A DNA stretch of 64,000 nucleotides from UKL13-2 sp044228625 (GCA_044228625.1 JBGAUM010000002.1:1-64000); one strand, 5' to 3'; counted from the stretch's first letter, positions 17,401 through 25,902 are shown. Translations and numbers: made by a program. Notes: a model not told the origin generated them from the sequence alone.

Positions 17401-19293
17401 GTACAGCGGCAACAGCGAGAAATCATGAATGTAGATCGAGGGCGCGTTCTTGCGCGCGATGGTGAAACTCTTCTCGCCCTCGACCCGCACCCCCATGTTT
17501 TCCAGCATGGGCAAGCTGCCCGACAACGGCACCGGCTTGCCCAGGTGGTAAAGGCGGAATCGCAAGGCATTGCGAGCGCGTTGCCCGGGCTCGTGATAAA
17601 GCGTCATCGAGATCGGAGAGGCATCGGTCAGCGTGCGGGCGGCGTTGAAATCGGCGACCGCTTGCTCCGGGCCTGTCGCTTCCGTATAGGCGGCCGGGAA
17701 GGGCAACACATATTCGCGGCGGGCCTGGTTTGCGGCCTCTTCGCCGGCATTCGCGACCACCAGCGCAAACACGCCTTCTTCCCAGCGCCGCACCGTGGCC
17801 GTGATCTGCTGCTCCAGGGATTTCACATCGACCTGAATGGCGGACGCCGGTGACGTCCGCACCAGGAGGTGGACGCGCGCAAGGACCGAGTCTGACAGCT
17901 GCACGTTGAAATCCGTTGACGTGCCGTTGAATGTTTTCATCAGCATGTCCTGCAACTTCAGGCGGACCTCGGTGTTGTAGTTCTCGCGCGGCAGGTAGAT
18001 CAGGCATGAATAGAAGCGGCCATAGATGTCCCGTCGCACGAACACGCGGGTGCGCGAGCGCTCGCCCAGGTGCAGGATGCCCATCGCGTTGTCGAACAAC
18101 TCCTCTTCGCCAATCTGGAACAGTTCATCGCGCGGGTAGCCATCGAGGATGGACACCAAGTTCTTTCCGGCGTGGCTTGCGGGTGGGAAGCCGGTCTTGG
18201 CGAGCACAGCAGCGACTTTCCTGCGCAGGAGCGGAATGTCGGCCGGGTCCGCGTGATACGCCGACGAGGTGTAGAGGCCGATGAAGCGACGTTCGCCAAT
18301 GACATTGCCGGCGTCGTCGAATCGTTTCACACCGATGTAGTCGAGGTATCCCGCACGATGCACGGTCGAGCGCGAATTGGCCTTCGTCAGGACCAGGAGA
18401 TTGGGTTTCCTGGCAAGCGCACGGATGTCATCCGGCAGTTCGGAAAAACTCTTGGAGGGCCCGCCATGCTCGGGGTGCCGAAGGATTCCCAAGCCTGACT
18501 TGGGCACCATGAACAGTTGGTCGGCCCCATTCTCGGATTTCAGCTCGTAATCGCGGCAACCCAGGAAGGTAAAGTGACTGTCAGCCACCCAGCGAAGGAA
18601 GTCACGTGCCTCGTCGAGTTCGGTCAGTTGGACGGCCTTCGCCGCGCCGGCCATGCCGTTGAGCGTTTCCTCCACGCGGGCAGACATGGCTTTCCAGTCG
18701 GTGACGGCGGCCCGCACATCGCCCAGGACGCGCTCAAGGTTTTTGGCCAATTCCTGCATGCGATCCGGATCGGTAATGCGGTCTGTCTCGACATGAATCC
18801 ACGACTCGAGTTTCTGTCCTTGAACCGGGTCCGACAGGTTGACCAGCTGCCCGTTTGCATCGCGTTCCGCGGCGTACAACGGATGCACGACCAATTGCAC
18901 GCCGAAGCCCATGCGATTGATTTCCATCGCAATGGAATCCACCAGAAACGGCATGTCGTCGTTGATGAACTCCGCCACCGTCACGGGTGCGGTCCAGCGA
19001 TGGTCCGTGAGCGTCGGGTTGAACACACGAATCTTGGCGGCACCAGACTTGAATTCGGTGCCGAAAGCGATATGCGAGGCGGCAAGGCCCGCCCAGGACG
19101 TAGCGTCGCGGGCATTGAATTCGTCGGCATCGACGTCGCGGTAAAAGCGCGAAACGAACGCGGACGCGAGGGCCTTGTGGGCGGGAGCGACCTTGCTGGC
19201 CGTGAGTTTGGCCACCTCGGCAATTTGCGAGGCTTTTTTCTTTTCGGCGGGGGAAGTCATGAGGGAAAAGTGCGGATTTTTGAAGTCCGCCAT
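14437..19293 (-). CDS. gdhB: NAD-specific glutamate dehydrogenase, large (~180 kDa) type
   Basis: 1618 residues from ATG 19293, which has AGGGGA six bases upstream; the reading frame continues 107 codons further upstream, but that part looks non-coding. It oxidatively deaminates glutamate to 2-oxoglutarate with NAD. Length and motifs match the ~1600-residue bacterial class: an N-terminal ACT-like regulatory region, LRFGKVARGGLRWSDR, the nucleotide/substrate segment VIVPVGSKGGFVLK, GDMSGDVFGNGMLLS and NGGIGTYVK. In other bacteria this class is allosterically controlled by amino acids and citrate; here that is inference. Long reading frames on the opposite strand (14323-17853) are codon-bias shadows. 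It is first in a probable operon with dsbB and DUF418. Confidence 0.95.
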   Translation of the reverse strand: MADFKNPHFSLMTSPAEKKKASQIAEVAKLTASKVAPAHKALASAFVSRFYRDVDADEFNARDATSWAGLAASHIAFGTEFKSGAAKIRVFNPTLTDHRWTAPVTVAEFINDDMPFLVDSIAMEINRMGFGVQLVVHPLYAAERDANGQLVNLSDPVQGQKLESWIHVETDRITDPDRMQELAKNLERVLGDVRAAVTDWKAMSARVEETLNGMAGAAKAVQLTELDEARDFLRWVADSHFTFLGCRDYELKSENGADQLFMVPKSGLGILRHPEHGGPSKSFSELPDDIRALARKPNLLVLTKANSRSTVHRAGYLDYIGVKRFDDAGNVIGERRFIGLYTSSAYHADPADIPLLRRKVAAVLAKTGFPPASHAGKNLVSILDGYPRDELFQIGEEELFDNAMGILHLGERSRTRVFVRRDIYGRFYSCLIYLPRENYNTEVRLKLQDMLMKTFNGTSTDFNVQLSDSVLARVHLLVRTSPASAIQVDVKSLEQQITATVRRWEEGVFALVVANAGEEAANQARREYVLPFPAAYTEATGPEQAVADFNAARTLTDASPISMTLYHEPGQRARNALRFRLYHLGKPVPLSGSLPMLENMGVRVEGEKSFTIARKNAPSIYIHDFSLLPLYGAFHLKDIKDKFEAAFAMVWNKQIENDGFNRLTLAAGLAASDILVLRAYAKYLKQTGFTFSQQYIENTLAAHPGVTSELAALFHSRFDPALHSDREEMVAMGASTIEAALERVSNADEDRILRRYLAVILATLRTNHYQPDAQGQRKPYVSFKFECAKVPDLPEPKPLYEIFVYSPRVEGVHLRFGKVARGGLRWSDRLEDFRTEVLGLVKAQQVKNTVIVPVGSKGGFVLKAAPSASDREAFQKEGVACYQTFLRGLLDLTDNLVQGNVVPRDNVVRHDPDDPYLVVAADKGTATFSDYANAISKEYNHWLGDAFASGGSIGYDHKKMGITAKGAWEAVKRHFREMGVNTQTTDFTVVGVGDMSGDVFGNGMLLSKHIRLVAAFDHRHIFLDPSPDAAKSFVERERMFALPRSSWEDYDKSLISKGGGVHSRGAKSIPLTPEVKAVLGIDPAKDSMTPAELMRAILMAPVDLFYNGGIGTYVKASHQSHGEVGDRANDAIRVNGNELRCKVVAEGGNLGCTQLGRVEYALHGGRICTDAIDNSAGVDCSDHEVNIKILVSAAIEQGKLKPSERDALLASLTDEVGELVLKDNYYQTQSLAVSGVRGEKLLDAQQQFIRHLERAGRLNRKVEYLPSDDEIAERKDKKIGLTSPERAVLLAYSKMELFDDLLSTDVIDDPYVAQCLVGYFPKPLQERFADVMSGHRLKREIIATEVANTTINRTGSVFIHRMRTETGATSAEVVRCFILTRDVYRVADTWTAIDKLDNLVPAATQSEMLIDAGRLVLRGTLWFLRRRAERMPIADVVKFFAPGVDAVSSGLKTLMSEEDVKALEMGEAKLVAQGVPAALAATVARSDAMYAVLDIVELAHEMKRDVQLAAQVYFALAGKLGLRWVAGEVTKLPFESHWQAMARAAMRDDLANLQRALTESVLKLSPSIKERDGLIGAWEKHHEKALLRMREVMADLRGARETDLAMLSVMLRELRVLA

Positions 19294-19638
19294 TATATTC
19301 CCCTTGAGTTGGGTCAAGCTTTCAGCAAGGCGACGCACGGTTGCATCAACCCATTTGAACCGTGGGTCGTTGTTGCCTGATGGGCGGAGGATGGATTGCA
19401 GGTTCACGCATCGCCGTAATGGCGTTGGAAACACCGCGCCGTCCAAGCACCAGGATGCCGGCAAGAAGTGAATTGCTAAGAGCCCAGGCTGCCCGAACAC
19501 TGGAGCCAGGCCGTTTGCAGCGGCGCCATGTTCATTGGCTCTTCTCCGAGGGTCCATGAACTGGGCACAATTCACAAGATTTCGGTCTGGCAGATGGCGT
19601 ATGCTTGCCGACAATCATCCATTGAACAGGAGGGAACC
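19294..19638. other. 345-bp intergenic interval upstream of gdhB and the small secreted gene
   Basis: Divergent promoter region. It contains GGAAACACCGCGCCGTCCAA near 19430, weakly like one end of the dispersed palindrome (GAAACACCGCGCCGG at 42980), but the remainder does not align well. A candidate -10 TATGCT lies near 19600 on the plus strand. Nothing else was recognised. Confidence 0.4.
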
Positions 19639-19953
19639 ATGCGTGGCATATTCTTGGCACTTGTTGCAGTTTTCGTTTCAGCCGATGCCGGCGCGCAGGT
19701 GCGACCTCCCGAGCAGCGCGATGGCATTGTCTGGGAAGCACAGCAGGCCGATGGCAAGGGCGCGCTGAAGGGCCGGTGGAAGAACGACAACAGCGTATGC
19801 AAGATCGTCACCTTTCATTTCGAGATCGATGGCAAGAAGCAAGGCAGTGACTACCAAGTCGTGCTGAATGCGCGCGAGTCCAAGCCGATGGAATACACCC
19901 CAACGTCTTCCACGCACTGGCCGCGTGTTTCCCGGGTGGAGACCTGTAGCTAG
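19639..19953 (+). CDS. Small secreted protein of unknown function
   Basis: 104 residues. The start ATG at 19639 has a very strong AGGAGGG six bases upstream; a longer reading frame from 19528 is rejected because of this. Residues 1-19 are a Sec signal peptide (MRGIFLALVAVFVSADAGAQ). The mature part has basic and acidic patches, a short beta-rich segment (CKIVTFHFEIDGKKQGSDYQ) and a Cys near each end, possibly disulfide bonded. Periplasmic or secreted. No family recognised. A 9-bp hairpin follows the stop. Confidence 0.65.
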   Translation: MRGIFLALVAVFVSADAGAQVRPPEQRDGIVWEAQQADGKGALKGRWKNDNSVCKIVTFHFEIDGKKQGSDYQVVLNARESKPMEYTPTSSTHWPRVSRVETCS

Positions 19954-19967
19954 CAGGCGGTACAAGC

Positions 19968-19995
19968 TTGGCGTCCGTGATGGCAAGGACGCCAA
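19968..19995 (+). terminator. Hairpin after the small secreted gene
   Basis: TTGGCGTCC and GGACGCCAA form a perfect 9-bp stem with a 10-base loop, starting 15 bp after the stop at 19953. No T-run follows, so it may act only as a 3' stabiliser. Confidence 0.4.
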
Positions 19996-20078
19996 CGCAA
20001 AGGCCATCCTATCCGCAAAGACGGTAACGCAACCCGCATTTGCAGGCGGGCAGCGCCGTTTGCATCAGGATCGAACTC

Positions 20079-21302
20079 TCAAGCCGCGATCTTTTGCGCG
20101 AGTTTCAGTTCTGCACAGGCCTTCTGGATGCGCGTACATGCTTCCTCGAGCAGCGTTGTCGACGCGGCATACGACACCCGAAAGTGCGGCGACAAGCCGA
20201 ATGCCGCGCCGTGAACGACGGCGATTCCCTGCGCATCGAGGAGGTAATTGATCACGTCTTCGTCATTCTTGATGACGGACCCGGACGGCGTGGTGGCGCC
20301 GATCAATCCCGCGCACGACGGATAGACGTAGAACGCGCCTTCCGGTGTGTGGCATGAGAGGCCTTGCGCGTCATTCAACATCTTTACCACCAAATCCCGT
20401 CGCTGTTTGAATACTGCATTGTTCTTCGGGATGAAATCCTGCGGGCCATTGAGGGCTTCCACGGCGGCCGCCTGGCCAATCGACGAAGGATTCGAGGTCG
20501 ATTGCGATTGCACGTCGCCCATGGCTTTGATCAGATGCTCCGCGCCGCCCGCGTAGCCGATGCGCCAGCCGGTCATGCAATAGGCTTTCGAGACCCCGTT
20601 CATCGTCAATGTGCGGTCGTAAAGCGATGGCTCGATCTGCGCAGGCGTGACAAATTTGAAATCGTCGTACACCAGATGCTCGTACATGTCGTCGGTCAAC
20701 ACCCAGACATGCGGATGGCGCACCAGAACGTCGGTGAGGGCCTTGAGTTCGTCGTGGGTGTACGCGGCACCCGTCGGGTTCGACGGTGAATTGAGGATGA
20801 CCCACTTGGTCTTGGGCGTGATGGCCTTTTCCAAGTCTGCGGGGCGCAACTTGAAGCCGGTTTCCTGCGGACAGGGAATGCACACCGGGGTGCCTTCGGC
20901 GAGCAGCACCATCTCCGGGTATGACACCCAGTACGGCGCCGGGATGATCACTTCGTCGCCCGCCGAGAGCGTGGCCATCAGCGCATTGAACAACACCTGC
21001 TTGCCGCCGGTGCCGACCGTCACTTGCTTGGTGGTGTAGGTGAGCCCATTCTCGCGCTTGAACTTGGCGACGATGGCTTCCTTCAGTTTCGGCGTCCCGT
21101 CCACGGCGGTGTACTTGGTATCCCCACCCTGGATTGCCTTGATGGCCGCAGCCTTGATGTTGTCCGGCGTATCGAAATCGGGCTCACCGAACGAAAGGGC
21201 AATCACGCTCTTGCCGGAGGCTTTCAGCGCTGCCGCTTTGGCAGAAATGGCGATGGTGGCGGAGGGTTTGACGCGCGAAAGGCGCTCTGCGAGGAAGCTC
21301 AT
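20079..21302 (-). CDS. Aspartate-type aminotransferase, class I/II (subgroup Ib)
   Basis: 407 residues of the fold-type I PLP aminotransferases. SFGEPDFDTPDNI near 38, YTAVDGTPKLKEA, the NSPSNPTGAAY motif and the PLP lysine in MNGVSKAYCMTGWRIGYAGG are all present, with the C-terminal arginine in HFRVSYAAS. It interconverts aspartate/2-oxoglutarate and oxaloacetate/glutamate; subgroup Ib enzymes often also accept prephenate, so arogenate synthesis is a possible second role. Cytoplasmic. Monocistronic, convergent with the small secreted gene and divergent from the FN3 gene. Confidence 0.9.
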   Translation of the reverse strand: MSFLAERLSRVKPSATIAISAKAAALKASGKSVIALSFGEPDFDTPDNIKAAAIKAIQGGDTKYTAVDGTPKLKEAIVAKFKRENGLTYTTKQVTVGTGGKQVLFNALMATLSAGDEVIIPAPYWVSYPEMVLLAEGTPVCIPCPQETGFKLRPADLEKAITPKTKWVILNSPSNPTGAAYTHDELKALTDVLVRHPHVWVLTDDMYEHLVYDDFKFVTPAQIEPSLYDRTLTMNGVSKAYCMTGWRIGYAGGAEHLIKAMGDVQSQSTSNPSSIGQAAAVEALNGPQDFIPKNNAVFKQRRDLVVKMLNDAQGLSCHTPEGAFYVYPSCAGLIGATTPSGSVIKNDEDVINYLLDAQGIAVVHGAAFGLSPHFRVSYAASTTLLEEACTRIQKACAELKLAQKIAA

Positions 21303-21435
21303 GAAGTATCCCGTGTGGAACCGACGTTATTGCGGTGCAGCAAGATTATACGAAAACCGAAAAGGGGCGCTTTGGGGGCATCCGGGTAAACACGGGACGC
21401 GTATGATCAAGCGAATTCAAGGCGGGGTGGATTTG

Positions 21436-23563
21436 ATGAGAGCGAACTTTAGGGCTATTTGGGATTTTTGGATCTTGGTCATGGCACTCACGGTGACATT
21501 GATACCGTTGCAATCCCCTGCAGCCGTTCACCTCTGGCAAGTGTCAGAGGTTTACTCGAATTCCACTGGCACGCTTCAGTTCATTGAATTTTCGACGCAG
21601 TTCGGCGGTCAGCAATTCACTGCCAATGCACAAATTCAGGTGTCCAACGGCTCGTCGACCAACACGTTTACCATCCCAAGCAATTTGCAAGGCGACACGA
21701 CGAACAAGCGATTCCTGATTGGAACGGCCGGCATTCAGGCGGCGGGAGGGCCTGCGCCAGACTTCATCATTCCCAATGGATTCCTGTTTCTCACCAACGG
21801 AACCATCACTTTCTTTGGCGTCAATAGCGGCCCTTATGGCGATCTTCCGATTGATGGATCGTTGTCGAAGGCGATGGGCGTGAATGGCGCCACCGCGATC
21901 AACTCGCCCACCAATTTCGCTGGCGCCACAGGTACGATCGTACCGCCTGCTATGCCGCCAGGGGCGCCGCAAAATGTAGTGGCCACCGCCGGCAATGGCC
22001 AAGCATCGATTGCCTTCTCCCCGCCTGCAAATAACGGCGGCGCCACGATCACCAGCTATTCAGTCGCTTGCACGCCGGGTCCATTGACACAATCAGGCCC
22101 AGGCAGCCCCTTGGTGGTAATGGGTCTTTCGAATGGCACGCTGTATTCCTGTGCGGTGCGCGCCACCAATAGCGCTGGGCAAGGTGCAGCGTCAAACGCT
22201 GTCAATGTGACGCCATTCGGCCCACCCGATCCGCCCACAAACGTATCGGCAACCGCGGGCAACGGCGGAGTGTCGGTTGCGTTCACGCCCCCGGCCAACA
22301 ACGGGGGGGCGGCGGTGGCGTTTTACACCGCCACCTGCTCGGCCGGCGCGCCGACCACGGGTGCGGCGAGCCCCATTACTGTCAGCGGCTTGACCGCAGG
22401 CGTGGCCGTGACCTGCTCGGTGATCGCGCACAACGCGGCAGGCGTGAGTGTGCCGTCCGCATCGGCCATGGCCACCCCTTTCGGCCCGCCCAGCGTGCCC
22501 CTCAATTTCATGGTGACCCCCCAAGACTCCAGCGTCATGGTGACTTTTAGCCCGCCCGCTAACGACGGGGGAAGCATGATTGACAACTACACTGTATTTT
22601 GCACGTCCCCCGGGGGGGGGGAAACTGAACAGCGGCTTGTCCTCGCCAATCATCGTTGGCGGCATGACCAATGGCGTGGCCTACGCATGCAGCATGCGGG
22701 CCCGCAACGCAGCAGGGTTGTTTAGCCCGTCCACCGCCGAGATCGTCGTCACTCCAGCCACCATTCCCGGGGCGCCCACGCTCTCCACCCTTGTCCGCGG
22801 CGATGGCCGCGTCCAAGTCAATTTCGCCCCGCCGGCAAATGATGGCGGAAGCCCTATCTTGTCGTTCGGCGTCAAATGCAACAACGGTGGTGGCGATGTG
22901 GTTGTCAATGTTGCGCAATCACCTGCCCTGGTGACGGGCCTCACGAATCTATCGTCGTATGCCTGCCGGGTTTCAGCGACCAATGCAGTGGGCACCGGGC
23001 CAGATTCAACGTCGTCGAACATCGTGCCGGATGCGAGCGTCGCGCCGAGATTGCTCTCGGCGGTCTACCGGAAATTGCACGGCGTTGCGGGTGAGCGGGA
23101 TATCCCGATCAATATAGATACCGATGTCGAGGGCAATCCGACGGTCGAATCGCGCAATGCGGGAACCGGCCATCGCGTGGTGATGAATTTCAATGTGCCG
23201 ATTACCAGTATTGGCGTGGTGACGCTTACCGACCCGATGGTGGTGGAACTCTGCTGCGCCAACCCGTCTTACAATGGATTTGACACGACTTTGACGATTA
23301 CAGGTCTGCCCGCGGTCCAGCGATTGACCGTACTGGTCGACGCCCTCAATGGTGCGGGTACCGGTACAACATTTCCCATTGCGTTCATGCCCGGCGATGT
23401 CACCTCCAGCCGGCGTGTAAATGCAGCGGACATTAGCGCGGTAAAGGCGCGTGGCGGACCAGTGACTTCTGCGAACGCGCGCTTTGACATCAACCTCGAC
23501 GGCACGATCAGCTCCAGCGATACAAGTATCGTGAAATCAAAATCTGGAACCATCGTCCCTTAG
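21436..23563 (+). pseudogene. Secreted fibronectin type III-repeat protein with C-terminal dockerin-like module, frameshifted at a G10 run
   Basis: It starts at ATG 21436 (an in-frame ATG at 21403 is the alternative) with a signal-like helix (FWILVMALTVTLIPL, ending SPAA). An N-terminal ~150-residue domain is followed by four FN3-like repeats of ~85-95 residues, recognisable by PGAPQNVVATAGNGQASIAF, PDPPTNVSATAGNGGVSVAF, PSVPLNFMVTPQDSSVMVTF and PGAPTLSTLVRGDGRVQVNF. In the third repeat the frame is lost at ten consecutive G (22612-22621); the next frame continues KLNSGLSSPIIVGGMTNG, exactly what the repeat pattern requires. Removing one G restores a single ORF to 23563. The last ~55 residues (PGDVTSSRRVNAADISAVKA, FDINLDGTISSSDTSIVKSK) are a dockerin type I-like calcium-binding duplicate. 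Role unknown; probably surface or extracellular. Either phase-variable or a homopolymer sequencing error. Confidence 0.8.
22612..22621 (+). repeat. Homopolymer G10 inside the FN3 gene
   Basis: Ten consecutive G preceded by five C. It is the exact point where the FN3-repeat reading frame breaks. A nine-G tract would restore it. Such tracts are hot spots both for replication slippage and for sequencing error. Confidence 0.85.
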
Positions 23564-23577
23564 CGCGGGACCGAAAA

Positions 23578-23640
23578 CTCAAGCACTCGCGCGCCGACTT
23601 GGCCAAAACTGGCCCAAGCACCTCGCCAGTGCTTGGCTCT
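23578..23640 (+). repeat. Dispersed intergenic palindrome, copy 3 (also a terminator-like stem)
   Basis: Reads CTCAAGCACTCGCGCGCCG, then CCAAAACTGGCCCAAGCACC and TCGCCAGTGCTTGGCTC. It aligns to the copy at 12671 through AAAAC-GCCCAA-CC-GCCAGT. In this copy CCAAGCAC (23614-23621) and GTGCTTGG (23629-23636) form a perfect 8-bp stem followed by CTCTTACTTCTTCTT, between two convergent genes. Confidence 0.65.
23614..23636 (+). terminator. Terminator-like stem at the convergent FN3/holin-like junction
   Basis: Perfect 8-bp stem CCAAGCAC/GTGCTTGG, loop CTCGCCA, followed by a pyrimidine/T-rich run on the plus strand. It is embedded in dispersed palindrome copy 3, so the repeat itself may serve as the transcription end. 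Confidence 0.5.
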
Positions 23641-23993
23641 TACTTCTTCTTCGAAGGCTCTGCAATCCAACTGGTAAGCAGCGTGATCACGCTGAACATC
23701 AGCGAGCCGATCAGCGCGGCCATGAAGCCGGTGACGGTGAAACCCTTCACGATCTCCGCAACAAACCAGAACAGGAACGCGTTGATGATGAAGATGAAGA
23801 GGCCCAATGTCAGCAACGTGACGGGCAGGGTGAGCAGCACCAGCAACGGCCGGATGACGGCATTGACCAGCCCCAGCACCAAGGCCGCCATCAGCGCGGC
23901 GAAGATACTTTCCACTTTCACCCCGGAATAAAGCCAGGCCACCGCCATCAGGGCGAGCGCATTGAGGAACCAGCGAACGATCAGAGTAGTCAT
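23640..23993 (-). CDS. Phage holin family (DUF360-like) four-helix membrane protein
   Basis: 117 residues from ATG 23993; the longer upstream frame runs antisense into panB and is rejected. Four transmembrane helices are visible (TTLIVRWFLNALALMAVAWL; ALMAALVLGLVNAVIRPLLV; LGLFIFIINAFLFWFVAEIV; GFMAALIGSLMFSVITLLTS). The NAVIRPLLVLLTLPVTLLTL signature is typical of the 4-TM YvlD/holin_4_2 family, which is chromosomal and not phage-linked in most bacteria. Inner membrane. Function unknown. The Shine-Dalgarno is weak. Divergent from panB with 73 bp between. Confidence 0.85.
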   Translation of the reverse strand: MTTLIVRWFLNALALMAVAWLYSGVKVESIFAALMAALVLGLVNAVIRPLLVLLTLPVTLLTLGLFIFIINAFLFWFVAEIVKGFTVTGFMAALIGSLMFSVITLLTSWIAEPSKKK

Positions 23994-24066
23994 GTCAATT
24001 GGACGATTTGTTCTAAAACAGCCCGGATAATACCGCGTTGTTTCCCACTCCCGATCAGGATTTTCC

Positions 24067-24888
24067 ATGAGTGTCGCCTCGATCCAGAAACGCCTGTCCG
24101 TGCCCGAAATCCGTGCCATGAAGGGCCACGCGAAGATCGTGATGCTGACGGCCTACACCAAGCCGATGGCGCAATTGCTCGACCCGCATTGCGACATCCT
24201 GCTGGTCGGCGATTCACTGGGCATGATTGTCTATGGCCTCGACAACACCATGAACGTGTCGCTGGACACGATGATTGCCCACACCCAGGCGGTGATGCGC
24301 GGTTCGGACCGCGCGATGGTGATCCTCGACATGCCCTGGGGTAGTTATCAGGAATCGAAGGAGCAGGCTTACCGCAACTGCGCCCGCGCGTTGGCCGAAT
24401 CGCGCGCACAAGCCGTGAAAATGGAAGGCGGCGCGGAGATGGTGGAAACCGTCGAGTTCCTCGTCGCGCGCGGCATTTCGGTGATGCCCCATATCGGCTT
24501 GATGCCGCAGCGCGTGAGTGCCCTGGGCGGCTTCAAGGCACAGGGAAAGGAGACTGATGCCGCGGAAAAGTGGACGCGCATCGCACGGGACTTCGAAGCG
24601 GCGGGGGCGTTCTCGGTGTTGATCGAAGGCACAGTCGAGCCCGTGGCGCGCGCGGTGGCGGAGTCGGTGTCGGTGCCCGTGATCGGCATCGGCGCTTCGC
24701 CGGCTTGTGATGGGCAGGTGCTGGTGACGGAAGACATTTTGGGACTCTTCCCGGATTTCACGCCGAAATTTGCCAAGCGTTATATGGATCTTGGGAAGAA
24801 TGTTTCGGAAGTCGCAGCGAAGTATTCAGAGGAGGTGAGGGGAGGGGTTTTCCCATCTTTGGAGCATTGTTTTGGGGTGAAGAAGTAG
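24067..24888 (+). CDS. panB: 3-methyl-2-oxobutanoate hydroxymethyltransferase
   Basis: 273 residues. It transfers a hydroxymethyl group from 5,10-methylene-THF to 2-oxoisovalerate, giving ketopantoate, the first step of pantothenate and CoA synthesis. Family features: VMLTAYTKPMAQLLD, the metal-binding LLVGDSLGMIVYG, DMPWGSYQ, AVKMEGG, PHIGLMPQ and IGIGASPACDGQVLV. Length is standard. Cytoplasmic decamer in known members. panC and panD are not adjacent here. The 103-residue membrane protein starts seven bases after the stop and is probably co-transcribed. Confidence 0.95.
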   Translation: MSVASIQKRLSVPEIRAMKGHAKIVMLTAYTKPMAQLLDPHCDILLVGDSLGMIVYGLDNTMNVSLDTMIAHTQAVMRGSDRAMVILDMPWGSYQESKEQAYRNCARALAESRAQAVKMEGGAEMVETVEFLVARGISVMPHIGLMPQRVSALGGFKAQGKETDAAEKWTRIARDFEAAGAFSVLIEGTVEPVARAVAESVSVPVIGIGASPACDGQVLVTEDILGLFPDFTPKFAKRYMDLGKNVSEVAAKYSEEVRGGVFPSLEHCFGVKK

Positions 24889-24895
24889 CAAGTTC

Positions 24896-25207
24896 ATGAG
24901 CATTCAACGTGACCCACTGAATTGGCCGAATGCCCTTCGCGCAGTCATCTGGATCGTCGTTGTCGTCGCGACCATCAATGACCGGTTTGACGTCGCTGCG
25001 ACACTGATTGGTCTGCATTTGATTGCTGAGTCTGCTTTGCAATTCTTGAATCCGCGTATTCCGTACGGTTGGGAAGGTGGCGAACCAAGCGGCTACATAG
25101 TTGGAACTCCGGCGCGCATCATTGCGTTGCTATTTGGGCTCGTGGGATTGGCGATACTGGTACTGGGCGGGGACTTTCTGGAGGCGCTTTTTCGCCCTCG
25201 AGGATGA
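24896..25207 (+). CDS. Small inner-membrane protein of unknown function
   Basis: 103 residues with three hydrophobic segments (ALRAVIWIVVVVATIND; VAATLIGLHLIAESALQFLN; ARIIALLFGLVGLAILVLGG). It starts seven bases after the panB stop, so it is probably translated from the panB transcript. No family recognised. Downstream lies the gene-free inverted-repeat element. Confidence 0.6.
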   Translation: MSIQRDPLNWPNALRAVIWIVVVVATINDRFDVAATLIGLHLIAESALQFLNPRIPYGWEGGEPSGYIVGTPARIIALLFGLVGLAILVLGGDFLEALFRPRG

Positions 25208-25902
25208 GGATGTAATTCCGGTGAGGTGCTTTGCCGCCAATTTGTTGTCGCAATCTGAACTAAGCCGGGGGTTGCCCGGCGGCAACTTCCTTTTCTTGCT
25301 CCGCCAAGAAAAGGAAGCAAAGGAAGGCGGCCCCAGCGTCCCCGCCCCGACGATGAAGCTGTCGGGATTCCCTGCGCTTCTCGAAGCAGCGGGCCGCTTG
25401 GTAACTCGCCGCGCGAATATTGCTGGCCCGAAGACGAAGTTCATTCCGCGCGGCTCAGACATCCCTCGCGGACTACTCCCGTTGCTTCTGCGATGCTCGG
25501 CGGGTCCAATGGTGGAAAGGCAAAACTTGCGTACATCCTCGGACATTGCACGAATGCATGGTGAATGGGCCATTGGGGTCCCCATTAGGCGGCGCTGAGC
25601 AACGGAGCGGGCGCAGGGGATGTCGGCGAGGACTGTCTGAGCGGCGAGCACAAAAGAGTGGCTTGCGCACCGTTGTGGGTTCGAGCCGCGAGTTCCGCAG
25701 CCGCCTTCGCTCGCGAGTAGCGCAAGGAACCCCGAAGGGGCGCCGACTTTGGGTCGCCTTTTCTTTGGCTACTTTCTTTTTGGCGAAGCAAAAGAAAGTA
25801 GCTTGCCGCCGGGCAACCCGCGGCTCGATTCAGCATGGCACACACTCAGACTTCCAGAGTTGCTAAGCGAACGGCGATGACAATACCAAGCCCAAGCTCC
25901 GG
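25208..25902. other. 695-bp gene-free interval
   Basis: It holds the hairpin-bounded composite repeat (25261-25836) and no convincing gene. Several open frames exist on both strands, but their translations (arginine/serine-rich, low complexity, overlapping in many frames) look like repeat-derived noise. Confidence 0.7.
25261..25836. repeat. Composite repeat: two inverted REP-like hairpin arms bracketing ~410 bp
   Basis: Left arm 25261-25336 contains GGGTTGCCCGGCGGCAACTT followed by a 13-bp perfect hairpin CTTCCTTTTCTTG/CAAGAAAAGGAAG (25286-25317). Right arm 25748-25826 is its inverted counterpart: a 13-bp hairpin GCTACTTTCTTTT/AAAAGAAAGTAGC (25768-25802) followed by TTGCCGCCGGGCAACCCGCG. The arms share the GTTGCCCGGCGGCAA core and the CCGCCAAGAAAAG-like loop region. 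The bracketed segment contains GATGTCGGCGAGGACTGTCTGAGC-type sequence. From memory, similar hairpins flanking 'TTTGGGTCGCC' recur in Xanthomonadaceae and Burkholderiales intergenic DNA; this was not searched. No transposase is present, so it is a non-autonomous or degenerate element. Confidence 0.65.

Noticed and set aside
14323..17853. Two long plus-strand frames (594 and 581 codons) opposite gdhB
   Set aside because: They are His/Arg/Gly-rich shadows of a high-GC gene on the other strand, with no domain features or start signals.
23640..23993. Prophage signal from the 'phage holin family' protein
   Set aside because: The family is mostly chromosomal, no other phage gene is nearby and the gene sits among housekeeping genes.
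25130..25866. Several open frames in the 25.2-25.9 kb interval
   Set aside because: They overlap in many frames over hairpin repeats, are low in complexity and lack start signals; the region is better read as a repeat element.
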